15,000 nt of DNA. It comes from Penaeus vannamei. Taxonomy: Eukaryota; Arthropoda; Malacostraca; Decapoda; Penaeidae. Both the position numbers and the translations under genes were made by a program. Below, piece by piece: positions 11,901 through 15,000 of this stretch (position 1 is its first letter; each line of letters begins with the position of its first letter). Below the pieces are notes generated by a model. The model was given only the letters and a program-made list of their open reading frames with translations. It was not told the DNA's origin and made no database searches. The DNA lies in the NCBI RefSeq assembly GCF_042767895.1, contig NC_091576.1:17043664-17058663 (forward strand), written 5' to 3'.

Positions 11901-14158
11901 TACCATAGTAAATTTATCTCGGGAAAGCTCTATCTTGCCAGCATAAACACTGCATAAGCTTGTTGGCCTTTACCAGAACACCAAAGGCACACACACCACA
12001 GTGATCACATGGTTAAATACTTGACAATGGAATGCTTGGTTCATATATAATTACAAAAATTAAACAAATACAAACACATGATAAAAAAGAAAAGTTGGAA
12101 AACAAAAATAAATATATTACTATGAGTCTATATAGAATAAAAATATGTCCCTCGAATAAACACGAAAAAATTAATACTATAGCTTTTACAAAAAGCCTAT
12201 TCTAGTAATATAGACCACATATTTACAAGAAATAGTATTTACAATGTGGTTATATTTCCAATGAAAACTAAATCAGCAAGACTGCAAAAGAGACTAACAA
12301 GATAGGCACTTTAAAATTTTTTTTTTAAATTTATGCAAAACAAGAGCATAAAAAATTAACAAATTTAACTTGTGTAATACTTTAAATAGAAAGGAAATTA
12401 TTCCTTGGTACAATATGCATTAAAACACGAACCAAACTATAAAAGTTCTCGTGATTTACCTGTGAAAACTAAACCTTTAAATGCGCAAAAACACCTCTCT
12501 CAAATTCTGATTTTCTTCCATTATTAAAATAAAATAATTTAACATAGCACCAAGAATCTATAAAATCAGATTTACATGAGTTCTCCATTTCATATAACCC
12601 TAGCCCATACAGAATTAAATAGTTACCAAAGCATCTCTCCATTTAAATACCTAAAACATGATAAATAACTATCTACTAATGCAAAAACTGGAAAAAGATG
12701 CTCCATACAAATCTGACAAACTAAGAGATCCTGAAATTATTCTAAAAGCAAAAGGGAGTAGGAATTATCAAACAAAGTACTACCACATGATGAAAGTTTG
12801 TAACATTTGTTTTTATCACCTGTGGCTGTGTTACCTGAGACCAAACACTTGTGTTCTGAGTTCATTTACATCTAACCCTACTTCTTTTCTTCCTCTTTTA
12901 TTATTGTGTTTGTATGTATGTTACTCTTTCTTTCTTTGTAATGAGTAAGAGGTAAGACAAGAACAGGAAAATTACAGAAGAATAAATACATCTATACATA
13001 CAGTAACGAAGTCTGGTGCATGTGTAAACAATTATGAATGATTTTTTAGTGTGTGTATAAAATACTTGTATAGAAAACTATATATATTTTTATTTTTTTA
13101 TTTTTTTGTACTGTGAGTATTCCACTGCACATTATTTTTAACAAAGAAAAACTATGGAATAGTGATTGTATATGTAAACTATGAAAATCTTGGAAAAATA
13201 CAAAAGTGCCGTAAAAAAATATAAGACGTCCTATAAATGCTTTAATAAATAATCTAGGTACATTGTGCACAAAAGCTTGAAAAAATAAATCAAACAAAAA
13301 TATTAACAGGACAAAGAACTGGCGTAGGATCACAAAAACAAAATCTAAACAGCTACCCACTAGTTGCTACCCTTTAAGGATTAAAAAAAAAATGTAGGTC
13401 ATGTGTATACACTTTTTAATCATGTCGAGATCCAGATGCCTTTAACACACGCTGTCCTCCCTCGGCCGCCCCTCCCCCGGGCAGATCGTCCTCCGGCGGC
13501 GTCCCCGGCGAGCAGGGGCGTCCCGGCCCCTCCGCCGCCGCCCTCGCCAAGCACTGGCCCACCGCGGGCTCAGCCTCGTGTTATCCCTTCGCCGAGGCCC
13601 CGCCCCGCCGTGTCCCGGTCCTTCCTGCGGGCGCGGCGAGGAGGGGCGGGCGGTGGGCGTGTGAGGGCGGGGACGGGCACACCCACAGTGCCACGGGAGG
13701 GGGGAGGGGCGGAGGAGGGCAGAACGCACTCGGCCTACGCCAGCTCTTCCTCCTCCTCCTCCTCTTCCACCTCCTCCTCCTCCTCCTCCTTCAGCCCCGC
13801 CCAGTTCGCCAGGGCATCTCCCCGCCTGGCCTCTTCACGCCCTCTCGGCAGCCACGGGCGGGCTGCATGCGGGTCGGGGGCGGCCTGGGTGCCATGGGCG
13901 GGGTGTGATGGGCGGTGGGTGCAGTGTGGGCGGTGCCCGGCGAGGAAGGGCTGGCCCCGGGGTTATCCTGGAGCACGTGGCTGCTGGCAGTGACGCCTCC
14001 TGCAAAGGCGGAGCCTATCGCCTCCCGACACAAGGACATGCACACCTTTCCCCTCTTTCCCGCGCCCCGCAGCGCCCTCGGCGCCCTGCACTCACCTGGG
14101 ACGACGTCTGCTGCACCACAGGCTCGGTCTTCATCCCCTGCACCGTCTGGGCGGACAT
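5808..14158 (-). CDS. Spps: Sp1-4-class zinc-finger transcription factor (whole spliced gene, 10 coding exons)
   Basis: Nuclear DNA-binding factor recognising GC/GT boxes; Sp1-4 proteins regulate Pol II promoters, and Drosophila Spps also acts at Polycomb response elements. Coding exons, 5' to 3': 14158-14096, 10723-10472, 9658-9380, 9155-8868, 8707-8582, 8416-8249, 7572-7413, 7211-6862, 6624-6505, 5966-5808; total 1965 nt, 654 residues. All introns are GT/AG and every junction keeps frame. Residues 22-446 are Gln/Thr/Val-rich activation-type sequence. The Buttonhead box CTCPNC is at 495-500, KKK at 510-512, and C2H2 fingers at 516-538, 546-568 and 576-596. Recognition helices KTSHLRA, RSDELQR and RSDHLSK match the GC-box-binding set. 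HKRTHTGEK after finger 2 favours Sp1-4 over Sp5-9. Vertebrate Sp1-4 are near 780 residues, so this protein is somewhat short; no Sp box is seen at the N-terminus. Confidence 0.92.
6478..6504 (-). CDS. Spps: Alternative 3' extension of exon 9 (nine residues, VSNWNAFSN)
   Basis: Between the GTGAGT donor at 6504-6499 and the GTAAGT donor at 6477-6472 lie 27 bases without a stop. Both donors fit the consensus and both leave phase 0, so either form joins exon 10 in frame (654 or 663 residues). The insert falls two residues after TKQKG, directly behind finger 3. Which donor dominates cannot be read from the sequence. Confidence 0.5.
6505..6624 (-). CDS. Spps: Coding exon 9 (residues 563-602): end of finger 2 and finger 3
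   Basis: Acceptor CTCACAG|CGG, donor ATG|GTGAGT, 120 nt, phase 0-0. Encodes RHKRTHTGEKRFHCPEC then finger 3 (Cys576, Cys579, His592, His596; helix RSDHLSK) and TKQKGM. A second good donor, AAT|GTAAGT, ends the exon at 6478 instead and adds nine residues (VSNWNAFSN) in the same phase. The donor at 6504 is listed because it stays close to the usual KKG ending of Sp finger regions. Confidence 0.92.
6862..7211 (-). CDS. Spps: Coding exon 8 (residues 446-562): Buttonhead box, finger 1 and most of finger 2
   Basis: Acceptor CTCAG|GTGCT completes codon 446 (Ser); donor CTTCAG|GTAAGG, 350 nt. An acidic/Gln linker is followed by RLRRVACTCPNCKEGDRGG (Buttonhead box, Cys 495, 497, 500), KKK, and finger 1 (Cys516, Cys521, His534, His538; helix KTSHLRA). 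The linker SGERPF leads into finger 2 (Cys546, Cys551). The exon ends inside the finger 2 helix, RSDELQ|R. The base-contacting residues K, H, A and R, E, R are the standard Sp set, so the preferred site is predicted to be the GGGGCGGGG type. Confidence 0.95.
7413..7572 (-). CDS. Spps: Coding exon 7 (residues 393-445 plus first base of codon 446)
   Basis: Acceptor AAACAG|GTT preceded by an exceptionally long pyrimidine tract; donor ATAA|GTAAGT, 160 nt, phase 0 to 1. Encodes VQVLAPSSIHSLTSS and then a Ser/Thr/Pro-rich run ending PGGAQII. A second CAG lies six bases inside the exon (CAGGTTCAG), so a minor acceptor could remove two residues (VQ). Confidence 0.87.
7586..7619 (-). promoter_or_regulatory. 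Long polypyrimidine tract before exon 7
   Basis: On the minus strand this is a run of Cs and Ts, mainly T, ending about 13 bases before the exon 7 acceptor. It fits a splice-acceptor pyrimidine tract, though its length also marks it as a slippage-prone homopolymer. Confidence 0.65.
8249..8416 (-). CDS. Spps: Coding exon 6 (residues 337-392)
   Basis: Acceptor CTATAG|CTG, donor CAG|GTGAGG, 168 nt, phase 0-0. Encodes LSGSVGGGGVTVVPVSQ, then an Ala/Gln-rich part and IQVVQPIIQHIPGLGQ. The Gln/Ile/Val pattern continues the activation-type region. Confidence 0.87.
8582..8707 (-). CDS. Spps: Coding exon 5 (residues 295-336)
   Basis: Acceptor TTGCAG|GCA, donor CAG|GTAGAA, 126 nt, phase 0-0. Encodes a Thr/Ser/Gln-rich piece including QVVQGQGASITVSNTSQ and ending LLPQGITVSPQ. 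The donor has a non-consensus +4/+5 and could be weak. Together with exact divisibility by three, that makes the exon a candidate for skipping. Confidence 0.85.
8868..9155 (-). CDS. Spps: Coding exon 4 (residues 199-294), Gln-rich then Ser/Thr-rich
   Basis: Acceptor TTTAAAG|CAA, donor CAG|GTAACG, 288 nt, phase 0-0. Starts QQVPAQPQIAQILLPNGQVQ (third NGQ module), then MLWGGTTGMMSLASN and a Ser/Thr-rich stretch up to DDKSQVQATQQ. Ser/Thr-rich blocks alternate with Gln-rich blocks in Sp1, Sp3 and Sp4. The acceptor AAAG is weaker than the others in the gene, but the frame and the junction PQIAQ|QQVPAQ support it. Confidence 0.85.
9380..9658 (-). CDS. Spps: Coding exon 3 (residues 106-198), Ala/Gln/Pro-rich activation segment
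   Basis: Acceptor CTACAG|CCG, donor CAG|GTAAGC, 279 nt, phase 0-0. Begins PITVGGVRPATATAG, then an Ala/Gln-rich stretch and a Pro/Ile/Gln-rich half ending VVQANGQTIQVIPQIAQ. The alternation of Gln with Ile/Val is typical of Sp glutamine-rich activation domains, which contact TFIID subunits in known members. An in-frame ATG lies 15 bases upstream of the acceptor, in the intron, and is not used in this model. Confidence 0.88.
9767..9866. repeat. T/CT-rich homopolymer tracts in intron 2
   Basis: Two T-rich blocks (9767-9823 and 9847-9866) with CTT and TTC interruptions. They read A/G-rich on the gene strand, so they are not an acceptor pyrimidine tract for this gene. Simple repeat, or the A-rich end of an old minus-strand insertion; no element body was recognised. 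Confidence 0.7.
10472..10723 (-). CDS. Spps: Coding exon 2 (residues 22-105), Gln-rich segment
   Basis: Acceptor TTGCAG|GGG, donor ACG|GTGAGA, 252 nt, phase 0-0. Contains TVTIDGQEAIYIPASVQ (from residue 48), which closely resembles the conserved VDGQEALFIP-type patch of vertebrate Sp3/Sp4 activation domains. ITANGQTYSVMPQ near its start is the first of three NGQ modules in the protein. Reading past the donor reaches a TGA after ten more codons (VRNLGQICQL), so intron retention would truncate the protein before the zinc fingers. Confidence 0.88.
11379..11429. repeat. Short imperfect palindrome (AGGTTTGT...ACAAACCT)
   Basis: Left arm 11379-11401 and right arm 11411-11429 are near reverse complements around a nine-base spacer. 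The right arm is also the start of the element copy at 11414-11538, and the left arm resembles the end of such an element. It may therefore mark two abutting copies rather than a stand-alone hairpin. Confidence 0.5.
11414..11538. repeat. Diverged copy A of a 130-bp inverted-repeat element
   Basis: Begins AAATGCCAACAAACCT and ends GTGGCCTTC. It shares with copy B, in the same order, the start (GCCAACAAACCT), an internal GACC segment, AGCTCTAYCTTGC, and the GGCCTT end. Length is about 125 bases. The inverted ends are more decayed than in copy B. Confidence 0.4.
11841..11971. repeat. Copy B of a 131-bp inverted-repeat element (MITE-like or foldback)
   Basis: Starts AAAGGCCAACAA and ends TTGTTGGCCTTT, a perfect 12-base inverted terminus. 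The inverted match continues inward to CTGGCAAGA (11871-11879) against TCTTGCCAG (11933-11941), with equal arm length of 39 bases and about 29 matches. The middle is about 53 bases. The shape fits a small MITE or foldback element. A hairpin RNA precursor is possible but less likely, since a second diverged copy lies 430 bases away. Confidence 0.5.
13643..13713 (+). promoter_or_regulatory. Cluster of GC boxes in intron 1
   Basis: GGGGCGGGC at 13643-13651, GGGCGGGG at 13665-13672 and GGGGCGGA at 13706-13713. These match the predicted target of the gene's own zinc fingers. They lie about 450-510 bases downstream of the start codon in gene orientation. Confidence 0.5.
13744..13794. repeat. (TCC)n trinucleotide repeat
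   Basis: Roughly 50 bases of TCC/CTC units with two small interruptions (TCTTCCAC). Purine-pyrimidine strand asymmetry with mirror symmetry, inside the CpG island. Confidence 0.85.
13896..13903 (+). promoter_or_regulatory. GC box GGGCGGGG
   Basis: Perfect core Sp site about 250 bases downstream of the ATG in gene orientation. GGGCGGTGGG follows at 13910. Confidence 0.4.
13974..13979. promoter_or_regulatory. E-box CACGTG
   Basis: Palindromic bHLH site in the CpG-island part of intron 1. A six-base match alone gives limited support. Confidence 0.3.
14096..14158 (-). CDS. Spps: Coding exon 1 (residues 1-21)
   Basis: Encodes MSAQTVQGMKTEP followed by VVQQTSSQ and ends CAG|GTGAGT, phase 0. The start is fixed by an in-frame TGA nine bases upstream (14165-14167) with no ATG between. 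The -3 base is G, acceptable for initiation. MKTE (residues 9-12) fits the hydrophobic-K-x-E form of a SUMO acceptor site, a regulatory modification known in Sp factors, but this is motif-level evidence. The exon lies inside the CpG island. What is missing is the Sp box (SPLALLA-type) normally found near the N-terminus of Sp proteins; an alternative 5' exon could supply it. Confidence 0.8.
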
Positions 14159-14460
14159 AGCGCCTCAGCAAGCCGAAAATAAAGCCAGATTCCACGGCCG
14201 AGCTGCGCGGATTCAAAGCCGCTTCTCTCTCGCTCCGATTGCCCAATTTCACCTGGTATTCCTCCGCGGTGGGTGGAGAGAGTACGCCCACGCCCACGCT
14301 CGTGCGGGCACGCCCTGGCCCTCACAGCCTGCACCCACACGGCCGACCAACACACGCTAGAAGACTCCTGGCGAAGCACCCACAGGAAGGCGAGGAGAAA
14401 GGCTCGGACGCGTGCACTACTTGGGAGCGGAGTGCGGCGCGAGGGGCGGCGGAGGGCGGA
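14159..14460 (-). promoter_or_regulatory. 5' UTR and core promoter region
   Basis: Sequence immediately upstream of the start codon. An in-frame TGA at 14165-14167 closes the reading frame. No TATA box at a sensible distance was seen, in keeping with a CpG-island promoter. The transcription start and any 5' UTR intron cannot be fixed from sequence. Confidence 0.5.
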
Positions 14461-14472
14461 TGCTGCGCGCTG

Positions 14473-14477
14473 ATTGG
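14473..14477 (-). promoter_or_regulatory. CCAAT box (NF-Y type)
   Basis: Minus strand reads GGCCAATCAG, the extended NF-Y consensus, about 315 bases upstream of the ATG and within the CpG island. Orientation agrees with the Sp gene, though NF-Y works in both. Confidence 0.5.
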
Positions 14478-14690
14478 CCGGCCGCCGCCGCCCTCCGCGC
14501 CCGCCGGGGCCCGAGGCCGCCCACGGGCCGCCGTTCCGTTGCGCTGCAGAGTGTTTCACTTCTTTGCGGACACACTGCCTTGCCGCCCTCGCCCACAGGG
14601 GCCTGCGTCTGCTGCGAGGGACGCTCATGCCCTCTCGAAAGAAGGACTCACGAAATTCGGGATCGCCCAGGCAGCGGGATTACGCCGAAG

Positions 14691-15000
14691 GGACGGGCGC
14701 AAAGCGTTAATTATTGATTGTGAATAGTCGAGTCTCACAACGTTCGTCCAAGGGCGGCATTTTCCCGCCCTCACCCACCCGGTCTGGCCCTCCCACCTCC
14801 TAATGATAGCCTCCGCACACCTGATTCAAAGTCCTTAATTCGCCCTAACACTGAAACCCTGCGAATGGGCTCTTCATATATTGTACAGAACATACATCTG
14901 AGCGAAGTGGCCGAAGCAAAGGGGCTGTCCCTCGTCCCCTTAATTCGTAAATAGAGAGGTTTTAGATAGCGAGGCGACCACAAAGTGAGCCAGCCTACTT
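14691..15000. other. Upstream flank, no gene recognised
   Basis: Composition returns towards average. Apart from the E2F-like site no feature was found. A divergent plus-strand gene starting here is possible but nothing in the sequence establishes one. Confidence 0.5.
14761..14768 (+). promoter_or_regulatory. E2F-like site TTTCCCGC
   Basis: Exact TTTCCCGC, flanked by GGGCG on one side and CGCCC on the other. It is about 600 bases upstream of the start codon, on the outer edge of the promoter region. Confidence 0.3.

Larger units (their letters stand above)
10724..13444 (-). other. AT-rich part of intron 1
   Basis: About 2.7 kb of low-GC intron sequence. It contains the small inverted-repeat elements near 11379-11971 and otherwise no recognised gene or element. 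The open stretches at 11210-11425, 12658-12948 and 13046-13360 show no family resemblance and are AT-driven. I looked for an Sp-box-coding exon on the minus strand and did not see one by eye. Confidence 0.6.
13445..14690. promoter_or_regulatory. CpG island over the 5' end of the gene
   Basis: Composition changes sharply near 13445 from A/T-rich to G/C-rich with abundant CG dinucleotides, continuing through exon 1 and falling off after about 14700. The position, over the first coding exon and the start of intron 1, fits the promoter of a broadly expressed regulator. The many open frames on both strands here are compositional and show no protein-family signal. Confidence 0.8.

Noticed and set aside
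12658..12948. 96-codon plus-strand ORF in intron 1
   Set aside because: AT-driven composition, no recognisable domain and no promoter context.
14627..14710. Small divergent plus-strand ORF beginning MPSRKKDSRNSG, 27 codons
   Set aside because: A divergent gene from the same promoter is possible, but the frame closes after 27 codons and I saw no convincing splice donor in it.
13403..14727. Several 80-196 codon ORFs on both strands in the CpG island
   Set aside because: GC-rich sequence has few stops. The translations are Pro/Arg/Ser/Gly low complexity, and exon 1 of the Sp gene already accounts for the coding part.

Overview
The window looks like animal nuclear DNA, most likely from an arthropod and plausibly a decapod crustacean. 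It has AT-rich introns with GT/AG splice sites, a GC-rich CpG-island promoter, an unusually long TG microsatellite, and a decayed LINE whose ORF1 resembles those I associate with crustacean genomes. The taxon is an inference; no sequence search was possible.

One protein-coding gene dominates, on the minus strand. Ten coding exons between 14158 (ATG) and 5808 (TGA) join in a single frame to give a 654-residue protein. It has glutamine-, threonine- and valine-rich activation-type segments, a Buttonhead box (CTCPNC) and three C2H2 zinc fingers with the Sp-family recognition helices KTSHLRA, RSDELQR and RSDHLSK. This is an Sp1-4-class GC-box transcription factor; the single arthropod member of that class is usually called Spps, or Sp4-like. 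All exon phases agree, so the model is internally strong.

Layout from left to right: 1-2158, a LINE relic on the plus strand with a broken ORF1, a 3'-tail-like end and no room for ORF2; 2159-2670, AT-rich and featureless; 2671-3321, a compound TG/TGTGAG microsatellite followed by (GA)n and A-run; 3322-5807, AT-rich sequence holding the 3' UTR and downstream flank of the Sp gene; 5808-10723, nine coding exons with mostly short introns; 10724-14095, a 3.4 kb first intron with two diverged copies of a small inverted-repeat element, then a sharp change to GC-rich sequence near 13445; 14096-14158, the first coding exon; 14159-15000, the 5' UTR and promoter, with a CCAAT box and an E2F-like site.

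Points that deserve attention: two consensus in-phase donor sites 27 nt apart just after the third zinc finger, predicting isoforms that differ by nine residues; five consecutive phase 0-0 exons encoding the activation region; no Sp box in the predicted N-terminus; several GC boxes inside the gene's own CpG island, suggesting autoregulation; and a 130-bp inverted-repeat family in intron 1. I found no convincing evidence of a wholly new system.
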